Counted from the first letter of the stretch, positions 24,950 through 34,637 are shown. The stretch is DNA of 64,000 nt from Leeia speluncae (GCF_020564625.1 NZ_JAJBZT010000005.1:124001-188000), one strand, 5' to 3'. The notes: generated from the sequence alone by a model not told the origin. Program-made: numbers and translations.

Positions 24950-26135
24950 CGGTTCGACCCTCATCAAATCCTGCTTCGCAATAACATAGATATAAGCGCC
25001 AAATACGAATAAAACGCTCATCAAACCCTTGCTGACGTACCGCATGAATTTGTTGCTCGAATCGGTAGAACCAGCGGCGGAGCGTTTCCGCATAATCCAC
25101 ACCAAAATTCAGTTGGTCTTTCAGTTGTAACCCATACGATGCCGCCTGCTTCGCAAAGCCACTTGGGGTCGGCAACATACCGCCCGGAAAAATATATTGC
25201 TGAATAAAGTCAGTCGTACTGCGATACCGATCAAAGTAAGTTTCATCAATGGTGATGCTTTGAATCATTGCTTTACCGCCAGGCTTCAAGCGCTGATGCA
25301 CCATTTCAAAGTAAGTTGGCCAGTATTTCTCACCGACGGCCTCAAACATCTCGATCGAGACGATCGCGTCAAATTCGCCTTCAATATCTCGGTAATCACA
25401 CAAAGAGAACGTCGCGAACTGAGACAACCCTTGTTTTTCAATACGTGATTTAGCAAACTCAAGTTGTTCGGTCGATAAGGTCACACCATTTACATAGATA
25501 CCCTGCTTCGCGGCGATCTCGGCAAACCCACCCCATCCACACCCCACCTCTAAGACACGATCGCCAGCCTTTAAACCCAACTGATCAATCATGCGCTGGT
25601 ATTTAGCGGTTTGCGCATCGATCAGAGGTTGATCAAAGTTGCCATTAAACCAAGCACTAGAATAAGTCCAAGATTCATCTAGCCAAAGTCGATAGAACGT
25701 ATTCCCAATATCGTAATGGGCATGAATATTCTTCCGGCTGCCGCGCTTACTGTTTTGACGGAACAGATGTTTAATACGATACCACCACCCCGTTAGCGCA
25801 CCGGCTTTCATCACCCGATTAAGCACTTGTTCATTACGCAGCACCAGCCGAAGTAGCGCGGTTAAATCTGGCGTATCCACCCAACCGGCGGCATAGCTTT
25901 CAGCAAACCCAATATCCCCATCGCGCAAAATGCGGCTTGCAGCAGTCCACTGGTGAAAACGAATCATCGCGCTTGGCGGCTCATGCAGATCACCGAACAC
26001 CAGCAACTCGCCTTCAGGTGTTCTTACTTGCAGATGCCCTACTTTTAGCTGTGCTAACAAACCAAGCAGCACCGTTGCCGCCAGCGGCCGGCTTTTCCTT
26101 GCTTCTGCTTTTAAGGAAGGTAGAAAGGTTTTCAA
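24918..26135 (-). CDS. cfa: Cyclopropane-fatty-acid synthase-like methyltransferase
   Basis: This 405-residue SAM-dependent methyltransferase has an N-terminal lipid-binding domain (about 1-120) and a catalytic domain with VLEVGCGWGGFAEIAA (SAM site), YIYVNGVTLSTEQ-like binding block and the bicarbonate/Glu region SIEMFEAVGEKYW. The C-terminal RWFYRFEQQIHAVRQQGFDERFIRIW is typical of Cfa. It methylates double bonds of phospholipid acyl chains to give cyclopropane or methyl-branched products. Surrounding genes (FAD oxidoreductase, DUF1365) match operons that make modified lipids under oxidative stress. It overlaps the DUF1365 gene by 4 bp. Confidence 0.9.
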   Translation of the reverse strand: MKTFLPSLKAEARKSRPLAATVLLGLLAQLKVGHLQVRTPEGELLVFGDLHEPPSAMIRFHQWTAASRILRDGDIGFAESYAAGWVDTPDLTALLRLVLRNEQVLNRVMKAGALTGWWYRIKHLFRQNSKRGSRKNIHAHYDIGNTFYRLWLDESWTYSSAWFNGNFDQPLIDAQTAKYQRMIDQLGLKAGDRVLEVGCGWGGFAEIAAKQGIYVNGVTLSTEQLEFAKSRIEKQGLSQFATFSLCDYRDIEGEFDAIVSIEMFEAVGEKYWPTYFEMVHQRLKPGGKAMIQSITIDETYFDRYRSTTDFIQQYIFPGGMLPTPSGFAKQAASYGLQLKDQLNFGVDYAETLRRWFYRFEQQIHAVRQQGFDERFIRIWRLYLCYCEAGFDEGRTDVCQFLLQKN

Positions 26136-26923
26136 CGTTCGTCTCCTTCGGTAATCGTCTGTAGTGGTGGATTAGGCCGTTTATGAAAAGGCACTTTCTT
26201 CCACCACAACTTCAAAGCTTGCCAATGAATCTTTGCCACCACGCCCAAGGTCAAAAAGGGCTGTTTAAGTACTGCAGAAAAGACGTTCTGACTAGATAGT
26301 GGCGATTTGTAGCCACCAATACTGGTCTTAATCAGTAAGCCATCTGCGTCGAGGTAATCAATACCAACAAAACAAGACGCATCGGTTTCTCTCAACCGAA
26401 ACGTGTAATAACCATCTACTGCGCAAAATGGCGACACATGCATCACTTTTTGGGTAACTAGGGTCGTTTTCTCAGAAATGGCTTGATGATCTTTCGCGGT
26501 TAATAAATACAAATGCGTATCGCCAAAGGTGTTATTCACTTCAGCAATCATCGCGATTAATTCGCCATTTTTGTGATGGCACAGCCAAAAACTCACCGGG
26601 TTAAATACAAAACCAAACACCCGTGGAAAGGTCTGCAGCCAAATTTCACCATCTGCCTCTACACCATGACGCGCCAACAAATTGCGCGCCCATTGCTGCA
26701 AATCACTACCATCTCTCGGCCCATAGTCTTTTAACCAGATAGACCAAGGCCGCAACCGATTGACGCCAAAACACCAAGATTGCGCGGCATAGATTGTCGA
26801 CAGATTCAAACGCACCGCAAATACAGGATAGATAAAGCGGTTGTGCACCGGCCGCACCCGTTCATGCATCACTTGGCCCGTCAGAAGCCAACCGGCAGAC
26901 GAGTGGCTTACGTTGGTTTTCAT
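26132..26923 (-). CDS. DUF1365 family protein
   Basis: The chosen ATG at 26923 overlaps the upstream FAD gene's stop (ATGA); an earlier in-frame ATG at 26956 is less likely. The 263-residue protein has HERVRPVHNRFIYPVFAVRL, FGFVFNPVSFWLCH and EVNNTFGDTHLYLL, which are DUF1365 hallmarks. These proteins always travel with the FAD oxidoreductase and Cfa-like genes, and no enzymatic activity is proven. Role in this operon is inferred from context: processing or stabilising the modified lipid. Confidence 0.88.
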   Translation of the reverse strand: MKTNVSHSSAGWLLTGQVMHERVRPVHNRFIYPVFAVRLNLSTIYAAQSWCFGVNRLRPWSIWLKDYGPRDGSDLQQWARNLLARHGVEADGEIWLQTFPRVFGFVFNPVSFWLCHHKNGELIAMIAEVNNTFGDTHLYLLTAKDHQAISEKTTLVTQKVMHVSPFCAVDGYYTFRLRETDASCFVGIDYLDADGLLIKTSIGGYKSPLSSQNVFSAVLKQPFLTLGVVAKIHWQALKLWWKKVPFHKRPNPPLQTITEGDER

Positions 26924-28206
26924 GGCAGCACCGTCCAATCGGGTGCCAGCCCCCATTCACGCGCGACACGCAAGGCAGACTTCAACCCATCTTCATGGAA
27001 CCCATAACCACCCCATGCACCCGCAAACCATGTTCGATTTTTCCCTTGGATATTCACCAATTCAACTTGCGCGGCAATGGCTGCGGTATCAAAAATAGGA
27101 TGTTCATATTGAAAGCGAGCAATTACTTTCTCTTCGTCAATCTGGCTAAATGGGTTAAGTGTGACCATTACCGGCTGAGTAAATGGCAATCGTTGTAATT
27201 GATTGAGTAAATACGTCACACAAACCGAGCGCTCACCCGCAATCGATTGTCCACCCAAATAATTCCAAGCAGACCAAACACTTTCCCGAACGGGCAACTG
27301 GGAACGGTCAGTATGTAAAATCGCTTCATTCGCCTGGTAGCGGCATGCCGCCAATACGGCGTTCTCCGCTTCGCTCGCTTCCGATAAAAGTTGCAATGAA
27401 GTCGGTGCATGGGTCGCGAACACGACCTGATCAAATCTTTCAGTACCCTTCTGGGTGATTACTTCCACATAATCCGGATATCGATCAACACGTTTCACCG
27501 GTGTTGAAACACGTACATCGGGCAAAGTCGCCACAATTTTTTGTATATAAGTTTTCGCCCCACCTTTGACAGTTAACCACTGCGGGCGATCTTTCACTTG
27601 CAGTAAGGAATGGTTTAAGCAAAACCGGATAAACGTACTAGCAGGGAAACTGAGAATATCTTTGGGGGATGAGGACCAAATCGCAGCCGCCATCGGGATG
27701 AGATAGGTATCTTGGAACGTTGCGCCATAACCATCCGCCAACAACAACTCGCCTAACGTCATCGGATCGCGAAGAACACGTTCTAGGTTAGCTTCTGCTT
27801 CACGGTTAAATCGCAAAATATCTTGCAACATGCCAATAAAACGAGGCGACAATAGGTTTTTACGCTGAGCAAATACCGTATTTAAGTTCGTACCCGCCCA
27901 TTCCAATTTGCCTTTATCCATCGATACTGCAAAAGACATGTCTGTCCCGTAGGTTTCTACGCCTAGCTCGGCAAACAGTGCGAGTAAGTTGGGATAGGTG
28001 CGCGGGTTGCAAACAAGAAACCCCGTGTCTACAGGGGCGGTTTTTCCTTCTAGGGAAACATCCACGGTGTTGGTATGCCCACCAATGTAATCCCCGGCCT
28101 CAAACAAGACCACGTCATGCGCCTTGCTTAAAAAATAAGCCGATGCCAAGCCTGAAATACCGGCTCCGATCACCGCAACACGTTGTGGTTGTTGGCTTAT
28201 TTTCAC
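26920..28206 (-). CDS. FAD-dependent oxidoreductase (amine-oxidase-like)
   Basis: This 428-residue flavoprotein begins with the dinucleotide-binding motif VAVIGAGISGLASAYFLS and the acidic end of strand 2 (LFEAGDYIGGHTNT). The C-terminal part has NRTWFAGAWGGYGFHEDGLK, the FAD-contacting motif of NAD(P)/FAD-dependent oxidoreductases of this lipid operon type. It would oxidise or desaturate an acyl chain or lipid intermediate. It is the first gene of the seven-gene operon, with its start 123 bp from the divergent tetR. Confidence 0.88.
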   Translation of the reverse strand: MKISQQPQRVAVIGAGISGLASAYFLSKAHDVVLFEAGDYIGGHTNTVDVSLEGKTAPVDTGFLVCNPRTYPNLLALFAELGVETYGTDMSFAVSMDKGKLEWAGTNLNTVFAQRKNLLSPRFIGMLQDILRFNREAEANLERVLRDPMTLGELLLADGYGATFQDTYLIPMAAAIWSSSPKDILSFPASTFIRFCLNHSLLQVKDRPQWLTVKGGAKTYIQKIVATLPDVRVSTPVKRVDRYPDYVEVITQKGTERFDQVVFATHAPTSLQLLSEASEAENAVLAACRYQANEAILHTDRSQLPVRESVWSAWNYLGGQSIAGERSVCVTYLLNQLQRLPFTQPVMVTLNPFSQIDEEKVIARFQYEHPIFDTAAIAAQVELVNIQGKNRTWFAGAWGGYGFHEDGLKSALRVAREWGLAPDWTVLP

Positions 28207-28328
28207 TTGATCACCTATCTCAAAAAGATAAAAAGGATTGGGTTTTTTACTTCACCTGTTATAAGATTAATACTAGTTTGAAATAAAATCTACTGATTAG
28301 TAACTTTTTTTACCAAAGGGTTTTAAAG

Positions 28329-28940
28329 ATGGGCTTGTTAGGCAAACTCAGTTTCAAGGATCAAGCCTTTCGGCTGCGTGAAGACGCTATATTAGATGCC
28401 ACCACGCAAACGCTGACGAGCAAAGGCTTTGACCTGATGACCATGGACGATGTCGCCAATTTAGTCGGCATCTCTAAACCTAGCCTGTATAAACACTTCA
28501 AATCGAAAGACGATTTGGTCGGCGCCGCGATGGTACGGTTAATTGATGGCGCACTCGCCTTTTTAGATGACCTAGATAAAACATTAAGCCCAATAGAAAA
28601 ATTGCGGGCGTTATTAGAATGGGCGCTACGGGTTCGCCTAGAGGGAGGCATGCCCTTCTTGCCGTCAACTAGCCCGCAAGTGAGAGCCATGTTGCTCAAA
28701 AACCTGACCTACATTGCCAGAGTACTGAAACTCAATGGCCAAGTAGAAGGTTTTATTAAGGCAGCGCAGAAATCGGGGGAGTTAAACACCAACCTGCCCG
28801 TGCAGGTCATACTGTTTAGCTACTACTCGCGCACTTGTGATCCGGCGGTAGAGTTTTTGCAGTTATACAGCAAGCTTAGTAAAGATGAGATTGTCGAACG
28901 CATGCTACAAATCTGTTTTGAAGGGATGGGCAAACAGTAA
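28329..28940 (+). CDS. TetR family transcriptional regulator
   Basis: This 203-residue protein has an N-terminal helix-turn-helix: REDAILDATTQTLTSKGFDL, TMDDVANLVGISKPSLYKHF. The rest is helical and likely binds a small ligand. Its divergent position to the lipid operon suggests it represses that operon and perhaps itself. The 122-bp gap contains a TATAAG -10 candidate for tetR (28260-28265) and a partly symmetric TACTGATTAGTA that might be an operator. Related operons elsewhere are often under ECF sigma or LitR-type control. Confidence 0.9.
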   Translation: MGLLGKLSFKDQAFRLREDAILDATTQTLTSKGFDLMTMDDVANLVGISKPSLYKHFKSKDDLVGAAMVRLIDGALAFLDDLDKTLSPIEKLRALLEWALRVRLEGGMPFLPSTSPQVRAMLLKNLTYIARVLKLNGQVEGFIKAAQKSGELNTNLPVQVILFSYYSRTCDPAVEFLQLYSKLSKDEIVERMLQICFEGMGKQ

Positions 28941-28965
28941 GTAGGCTTGTTTCTAAGCATCCAAA

Positions 28966-29003
28966 CAATAAAAAACGCGACCCTTGAGTCGCGTTTTTTA
29001 TTG
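28966..29003. terminator. Bidirectional terminator between tetR and the CZB receptor gene
   Basis: A perfect 15-bp stem (28966-28980 and 28989-29003, ends caataaaaaacgcga) has an 8-nt loop. A runs on one side and T runs on the other serve both converging genes. Confidence 0.9.
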
Positions 29004-29028
29004 TGATAATCACTGAAGCCGTTATTGC

Positions 29029-30156
29029 TTACTTATCAGACATACACAACACATGAGGATGACGCTCACCATTCATTGCCATTGCTTCCAAGCTCTGGAT
29101 CACCAGCATACTCGCCGATTCCATCTCTTCTACCTGAGACAGCATCTGATCTACTTGGCCATTTTGGAAAGCGCTAATCGCGGCAATCGCTGCATGGTGC
29201 ACTTTTTCATGCGGACGCTCTAGATCACGATAGCCGCCTAGTTGCGAGAAGCAAGCATGTCCTTCGCCTTGGTAATACCACTGACCTAAACGGCAATCCA
29301 TGTGCGATGCAAAATTACCCACACCTTCTTGAGACACACCAAACAACACTTGGTATACCCGGAATTTGTATAGCAGGTGATCCACCTTGGCCAACTCACA
29401 GAATCCACGCAAAGCAGACACCGCCACTTGCTGTTCCATCGAAGAAGACATTTCAAACAGTTGCTTCACAGAACTAGCCGCCGCAGCGCCATCTTGGCTA
29501 AATGTGCCAGCCTGTTCTGCCAAGGAAGACATGCTCTGACGGCTATCTTTACTTTCGTTACTGATCTGAGTGACTAAGGTAGAGATTTCCGTCGTCGCGT
29601 TCGTGGTACGTTCTGCTAGTTTACGTACTTCATCGGCCACCACCGCAAAACCACGGCCCTGCTCACCCGCGCGCGCCGCTTCAATCGATGCGTTCAGTGC
29701 AAGCAAGTTGGTTTGATCAGCAATTTCTTTAATCAACTTCACAATGCCACTAATCGCTTGTGCACGGGTATCCAAAGTACCCACCAATTGCGCAGCCGCA
29801 CTAGAGTTTGTAGCTAGGGTCGACAAGCTACCTGCAATTTGTTGAACCGAACTTAAACTACTCTCGGATAAATCTTGTGCTTCAACGGCCTGCGATTTCT
29901 GATCCCGCATGGTATTTGCCATGGCAGCTAAAGATACTTGCGTTTCAGAAATCGATTGTCCAAATGATTGTAAATGTCTGGCTAATTGCTGCATTTCCAT
30001 GGCTTTTGCCCGGCAATGGCTAGCATCTGCTTCGGCAGATTCTGCACGTCTTAGTGCGGCAGATAATTCAGATTCTTTTTCTGCGAGTTTCGCTCTTAAT
30101 GCATTTAGTTCTTGTTCATTGACTTCTTGTTTTTTAGCGCTGAACCACATTTGCAA
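29029..30156 (-). CDS. Soluble chemoreceptor with CZB zinc-binding domain
   Basis: This 375-residue protein has no membrane helix. Residues 10-60 form a coiled coil, then comes the receptor hairpin ([38 protein letters not shown]). The C-terminal CZB domain has the conserved Cys/His set: [27 protein letters not shown] and [13 protein letters not shown] binds zinc and, in studied proteins, senses zinc or hypochlorite. The receptor module is shortened, so it may act as a cytoplasmic sensor. It faces the GGDEF-EAL gene, which could be a signalling partner. Confidence 0.92.
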   Translation of the reverse strand: MQMWFSAKKQEVNEQELNALRAKLAEKESELSAALRRAESAEADASHCRAKAMEMQQLARHLQSFGQSISETQVSLAAMANTMRDQKSQAVEAQDLSESSLSSVQQIAGSLSTLATNSSAAAQLVGTLDTRAQAISGIVKLIKEIADQTNLLALNASIEAARAGEQGRGFAVVADEVRKLAERTTNATTEISTLVTQISNESKDSRQSMSSLAEQAGTFSQDGAAAASSVKQLFEMSSSMEQQVAVSALRGFCELAKVDHLLYKFRVYQVLFGVSQEGVGNFASHMDCRLGQWYYQGEGHACFSQLGGYRDLERPHEKVHHAAIAAISAFQNGQVDQMLSQVEEMESASMLVIQSLEAMAMNGERHPHVLCMSDK

Positions 30157-30380
30157 AACTCCTCATCGAGGTTAAATAGCCACAAGAGCGCCCGTACTCT
30201 CGTTTTTAGCCACCTGATTATGTCACATTTAAAAGAAAAAACGATGCCTCTACACGCCAAAAAACCACAAAAAGATCATGGGCTTAAACCCCATATTTAC
30301 AAAAAAACTTAAAAAGACATTGGCGAAGTGCTTTCACACCGTCTAGTCTTAAATGAAGTATCACCGCCCGATCGTCTTTC

Positions 30381-32330
30381 ATGAAACCAAGCACCCTCAT
30401 TCCTTTTCCGTTACAGCAAGTTCTCATTGGTATTTGTCTTGCCTGCTACTTAATGACAGGGCTGGTCGTACTATTTGGCCACAAGGCTGAAGACACTAAG
30501 CAAGATAGTTCCTATGAGATGCAAGTTGAGCCCTTAATTATCTTTAATCGGTTGTCACAAGATATCTTGCATCTACGAATCCACATGCAAGATGCACAAC
30601 AAAAAAATGGTGCCACTCAGCAACGGACGGATTTAGACACCGCAGAAATCCATTTGCATGAGATTAGCAGCCTACGAAACGACCTCATGTCATTGCAGTC
30701 TCACGCACATACATTAACGGATCTACAAAGGTTTCAAGCCATCGCGCAACAGATCAACCAGAAAACATCTGTTGCGCTTCAATTACCGTCAGATGAGTTA
30801 ACCAGCTATTTGAAAAATGAACGTTATTTTGAACTGTTACACAACGCCAAAGAAATCATCTCGGCACTGGAAACCGAACAACAAAAATATGTACTGACAT
30901 ATTTTGCGGAAGAGCACGAGGAAGAACGCAACCAGGCGATCATGATCGGCGGACTCATCTTTCTAGGTAGCCTTGCCGCTTTGTTTGCACTCATCAGCAG
31001 TATTCGTTCCTCGCAAAAAATCAAACAGCAAGCGGTTCAACTTGCCCAAGATCCCCTCACCGGATTGTGGAGCAGACAAACACTTGAAAAAGATTTAAAC
31101 CATTGTTTAAGCAATGATCTACAAAAAGACTTTCCTCATGCACTGCTCTACATCGACTTAGATGGCTTTAAAACCATCAATGATGTGTGCGGTCATGACG
31201 CGGGCGATATCGTCCTTAAACAAGTCAGTTCGCTCCTCAAATCGGTCGGTTCCATTCATCAGCGCGTTTACCGCCTAGGTGGTGATGAATTCGCCATTTT
31301 AATCAGTAACCGATTTCCATCCGATGTAAAAGCACAAGCAGAAAGCTTACGCCAACTCATTAGCCAGCACCGTTTTGTGATTGCTCAACACTTATTTCAT
31401 ATAGGCACGAGCATTGGCATTGTACATTTTCATAAAGATTGGCTATCACCCGGCCAAGTCATGCAAGTGGCCGATGCCGCTTGCTACACGGCAAAAGCAG
31501 CGGGTAAAAACCAAATTCATGAATACGCAGAAAACGACCTCGCCGTTGAAACCCGGCTCTCGAGTGCCTCTTGGATTAGCCGCTTAGAACATGCATTAGA
31601 ACATCATCAGTTTGTGCTGTTCGCTCAGCGAATTGTGCCAGCACATGGACAACATAAAATGTTGCATTGTGAAGTGCTCCTTCGCTTACTAGATGAGAAC
31701 GGCCAACTCATTCCTCCTGTGCGCTTTTTACCCGCCGCAGAACAACATCAATTAATGTTCCGCATAGATTTATGGGTACTTGCTAATACGCTCTCGCTAC
31801 TAGGCCGACATGCCGACAAAATGGATCTTGTACACACCATCTCGATCAACCTTTCAGGAAAAACGTTATCAGACCCTCGCTTTTTAGAAGAGGCCATTCA
31901 ACTCTTTCGTAAAGCAGTCTTCCCTAGCGAGAAAATTTGTCTAGAGATCACAGAAACCAGTGCAATTTCCAATCTGGAACAAGCCAAAATGGTGATGAAT
32001 GAATTAGGGAAAATAGGCGTTAAATTTGCACTAGATGACTTTGGCAGTGGTATTTCCTCGTTTGGCTACCTAAAAGCCCTACCGATTCAATACATTAAAA
32101 TTGATGGCCAATTTGTACGCGCCATGCTCATTGACGATGTCAGTTTTGTGACTGTAAAAAGCATTACCGAAATCGGCCACACCCTCAAACGTCAGGTGAT
32201 TGCAGAATTTGTAGAAACCGAAAATATTGCAACATCATTAAGCAATATGGGGGTAGATTTACTTCAAGGCTACGCCGTACATAAGCCAGAATTGTTAGAA
32301 ACCCTCATCCAACACGCTCTAGAAGAGTAA
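30381..32330 (+). CDS. Membrane GGDEF-EAL cyclic-di-GMP enzyme
   Basis: This 649-residue protein has two membrane helices (about 11-30 and 190-212) around a periplasmic sensor. The GGDEF domain (about 230-390) has an intact YRLGGDEFAIL. The EAL domain (about 400-645) has EVL in place of EAL (CEVLLRLLD), but keeps the metal and catalytic residues ISINLSGKTL, CLEITETSAIS, FALDDFGSGISS and YIKIDGQFV. Phosphodiesterase activity is therefore plausible. The start at 30381 lacks a strong ribosome site. It lies next to chemoreceptor genes and upstream of the cyclic-di-GMP riboswitch. Confidence 0.92.
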   Translation: MKPSTLIPFPLQQVLIGICLACYLMTGLVVLFGHKAEDTKQDSSYEMQVEPLIIFNRLSQDILHLRIHMQDAQQKNGATQQRTDLDTAEIHLHEISSLRNDLMSLQSHAHTLTDLQRFQAIAQQINQKTSVALQLPSDELTSYLKNERYFELLHNAKEIISALETEQQKYVLTYFAEEHEEERNQAIMIGGLIFLGSLAALFALISSIRSSQKIKQQAVQLAQDPLTGLWSRQTLEKDLNHCLSNDLQKDFPHALLYIDLDGFKTINDVCGHDAGDIVLKQVSSLLKSVGSIHQRVYRLGGDEFAILISNRFPSDVKAQAESLRQLISQHRFVIAQHLFHIGTSIGIVHFHKDWLSPGQVMQVADAACYTAKAAGKNQIHEYAENDLAVETRLSSASWISRLEHALEHHQFVLFAQRIVPAHGQHKMLHCEVLLRLLDENGQLIPPVRFLPAAEQHQLMFRIDLWVLANTLSLLGRHADKMDLVHTISINLSGKTLSDPRFLEEAIQLFRKAVFPSEKICLEITETSAISNLEQAKMVMNELGKIGVKFALDDFGSGISSFGYLKALPIQYIKIDGQFVRAMLIDDVSFVTVKSITEIGHTLKRQVIAEFVETENIATSLSNMGVDLLQGYAVHKPELLETLIQHALEE

Positions 32331-32465
32331 ACCGACTTGCGAGTCAACAAAAAACCATCAAATACCAGATAAAACCTTGATTTAAAAACGCAAATTTTAT
32401 TAGAAAAAATATGCTTTTCGTCTAATGTGAAATAGAGCAGCACAAAAAAAACAAAGGACGACGAC

Positions 32466-34055
32466 ATGCGCAACAATCAACCTGTCACTCAGACAGAGTA
32501 CCAACTCGACCCTGATAAACCGATTGTGACCCGTACAGATACCAAAGGACGGATCACGTATGCCAACCCTGCCTTTATTGAAATTAGCGGATTCAGTAAA
32601 GAAGAGCTAATGGGGCAACCACACAATATCGTTAGACATCCAGACATGCCTCCCGCCGCTTATGAAGATATGTGGCGAACGCTCAAAGCGGGCTATCCGT
32701 GGCGAGGCATTGTTAAAAACCGCACCAAAGATGGCGGATTTTATTGGGTAGAGGCGTATGCCACGCCGATTACGGAAAATGGCGAAATTACTGGTTTTAT
32801 CTCGGTGCGAAACAAACCGACAAGACAGCAAATCGACAAGGCCGAAACCCTATACAAAGCGCTGAATCAAGGCAGTGCCAGCATGCCTGTCACGCCGACC
32901 ACACAAGGTATCCCATCGTTAACCATTTTACTCACTATCATTGGGATCGCCTTTTTAACCGGCATCAGTGAAGCAATGCCTATCCCTCATGAAATTGGCT
33001 ATGCGATCGATGCCTGCGGTGCAGCAATCGTTTTAGGACTGGTCTTCTACTTCTATCAAAAAGTCATCAAGCCTTTTGACGCCATCAAACAAGCGGTTCG
33101 AGATATTTCTGAGCACAACTACAAAACGAATATTCCCGCCATGGGGTCTAGAGAAGTCTACGAAATCCTCACCGGTTTAAGAACGCTTCGAATTCATGTA
33201 CGGGCAACGCTGTGTGATGTGCTTCAAGTCTCCAAATCCGTCGATCACGACGCGCATACCTTGCAGTCTCATGCGTCTGCACTTGATAACAGCGCAGAAA
33301 AAACACAAGATCAAATGAGCGCGATGGCCGCTGCACTCGAAGAACTCAGTGTCTCCGTCACCGAAATTGCAGAAGCCACCCGCACCAGCACGCAGCAAGC
33401 CAACAAAACGCTAGCCATTGTGAATGATGGCATGGCTCATGTGGATCAATCTATCTTGTCAGCTGGGGAAGTCGTTGAAGTTGTCGGCCATACGCAAACA
33501 AAAATCGAAGCGCTAAAAGACGCTGCAGAGCAAATTTCTAAACTCACCGGCACCATTAAGTCGATTGCTGACCAAACCAACCTACTCGCCTTGAATGCCG
33601 CCATTGAGGCTGCACGCGCTGGCGAACAAGGACGAGGCTTTGCTGTGGTTGCCGATGAAGTAAGGAAGCTCGCAGAGCGCACCACACTCAGCACCGTTGA
33701 AATTGCTGCAACGGTGAACAAAATCGATATTGGCATTCAAGATGCCAGCAACCAGATTGCAGAAGTTGTAAATGCGGTGGAGAAAAGCACGGCATCGATT
33801 AATCACAACAAAGATAGCCTAATGGAAATTGCGGCAGCCAGTGAACAAGTCCGCCACTCTGCCTCTGAAATTTCCAATATGCTCGAGCAACAATCAGCTA
33901 CTTCGCAAGAAATTGCGAACACAGTGGCTAGCATTAATATCATGACAGAACAAAACAGTGCGTCAGGTCATGCAGTGAGTGAAGCTTCCAGTGAACTAAG
34001 ACAAACCTCACAGAGTCTTAATGAACTATTAGCACAGTTTTCTAAAGCCTTGTAA
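32466..34055 (+). CDS. Aer-like PAS-domain methyl-accepting chemotaxis protein
   Basis: This 529-residue receptor has an N-terminal PAS domain (about 10-125; [47 protein letters not shown]), as in the FAD-binding aerotaxis receptor Aer. Two adjacent membrane helices (about 150-195) make no periplasmic domain. A HAMP-like region ([16 protein letters not shown]) and the signalling hairpin ([34 protein letters not shown]) follow. It would report redox or energy state to CheA. The ribosome site GGACG lies before the ATG. It shares an unusual upstream sequence with the riboswitch gene (see findings). Confidence 0.93.
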   Translation: MRNNQPVTQTEYQLDPDKPIVTRTDTKGRITYANPAFIEISGFSKEELMGQPHNIVRHPDMPPAAYEDMWRTLKAGYPWRGIVKNRTKDGGFYWVEAYATPITENGEITGFISVRNKPTRQQIDKAETLYKALNQGSASMPVTPTTQGIPSLTILLTIIGIAFLTGISEAMPIPHEIGYAIDACGAAIVLGLVFYFYQKVIKPFDAIKQAVRDISEHNYKTNIPAMGSREVYEILTGLRTLRIHVRATLCDVLQVSKSVDHDAHTLQSHASALDNSAEKTQDQMSAMAAALEELSVSVTEIAEATRTSTQQANKTLAIVNDGMAHVDQSILSAGEVVEVVGHTQTKIEALKDAAEQISKLTGTIKSIADQTNLLALNAAIEAARAGEQGRGFAVVADEVRKLAERTTLSTVEIAATVNKIDIGIQDASNQIAEVVNAVEKSTASINHNKDSLMEIAAASEQVRHSASEISNMLEQQSATSQEIANTVASINIMTEQNSASGHAVSEASSELRQTSQSLNELLAQFSKAL

Positions 34056-34218
34056 TTCAGAAAACAGACCTAATATGTAAGGATAGTTGCAAAGATTACT
34101 CCCAAAAAAGGGTCTACTCGCTGTGAGTAAGCTTGCAAAACTTATTCAGTAATTGTTATTTATTTCAATTACTTAAAATTTTATTAGACAAAACCACAAT
34201 CGTTTACTAAAGTGAAGT

Positions 34219-34297
34219 TATTGGCACACTCGTCGAAAGGCGGGGCCGCAAAGTTTCCGGTCTAAGGGATCTAATCCTATGATAGCGGGGCCGCCTG
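34219..34297 (+). promoter_or_regulatory. Cyclic-di-GMP-I riboswitch (GEMM-I)
   Basis: The conserved parts are CGAAAG (tetraloop), the block CCGCAAAG, CCGGTCTAAG (receptor and joining region) and CTATGATAGCGGGG, in the same order and spacing as the Vc2 aptamer. The P1-type outer stem can form from GGC near 34223 and GCC near 34290. Ligand is cyclic di-GMP. A second hairpin CTGTAGA/TCTACAG (34295-34318) follows at once and may be the expression platform. It lies 70 bp before a small membrane ORF. Confidence 0.92.
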
Positions 34298-34366
34298 TAG
34301 AAGTAGGTCTATCTACAGAACGCCCCACTTGACCGGACGATTGTAGAAATGAAATGAGGCCGGATC

Positions 34367-34492
34367 ATGCATAACGCCAAATACAAAGCGCAAACCAAAG
34401 CAATGACCAAAAAAATGCCAAAAGCGATTTTGCTTGCAGCAGGTATTTGCTCGGCTCTCTACATTCTTCTGATTAGCCAGTACGGACACTAA
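34367..34492 (+). CDS. 41-residue single-helix membrane peptide under the riboswitch
   Basis: The ATG at 34367 has GAGG 7 nt upstream, and the frame runs to a TAA at 34490-34492. The peptide has a very basic N-terminal half with eight Lys (MHNAKYKAQTKAMTKK), then a hydrophobic helix AILLAAGICSALYILLIS and the end QYGH. It resembles a small inner-membrane protein (N-in). I do not recognise it. Its place directly after the aptamer makes it the first target of cyclic di-GMP there. A palindrome and a terminator follow. Confidence 0.7.
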   Translation: MHNAKYKAQTKAMTKKMPKAILLAAGICSALYILLISQYGH

Positions 34493-34557
34493 TCCTCCCA
34501 GTTTTTCGCATAGGCATTGATTCGCTCGATTTGTCTGTGCGTTTACCGCGTCGTTCC

Positions 34558-34573
34558 TCTCCGCTAGCGGAGA
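34558..34573. repeat. 16-bp perfect palindrome after the small ORF
   Basis: TCTCCGCTAGCGGAGA is perfectly self-complementary, and 'TTTACAAA' follows. It may help stop transcription of the small gene, or be a protein-binding site. It lies 66 bp after the stop codon. Confidence 0.5.
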
Positions 34574-34577
34574 TTTA

Positions 34578-34632
34578 CAAACACCGGTCGGTCGGCCATC
34601 AGGTATAATCGACCGGTGTTTGATTTCTTTTT
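34578..34632 (+). terminator. Long hairpin with internal TATAAT before the CLC-F gene
   Basis: A 13-bp perfect stem (34578-34590 and 34610-34622, arm caaacaccggtcg) encloses a 19-nt loop ending in TATAAT (34604-34609). T-rich sequence follows (atttcttttt). It may terminate the riboswitch transcript, and the TATAAT may be the -10 of the downstream gene. Confidence 0.65.
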
Positions 34633-34637
34633 GCAAG

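Noticed and set aside
30112-30312. Open frame of 66 codons between the CZB receptor and GGDEF-EAL genes
   Set aside because: Starts inside the receptor gene, low-complexity basic translation, no ribosome site; treated as non-coding.
34493-34637. Fluoride (crcB) riboswitch before the CLC-F gene
   Set aside because: None of the conserved segments of that aptamer could be found; only a palindrome and a hairpin are there.
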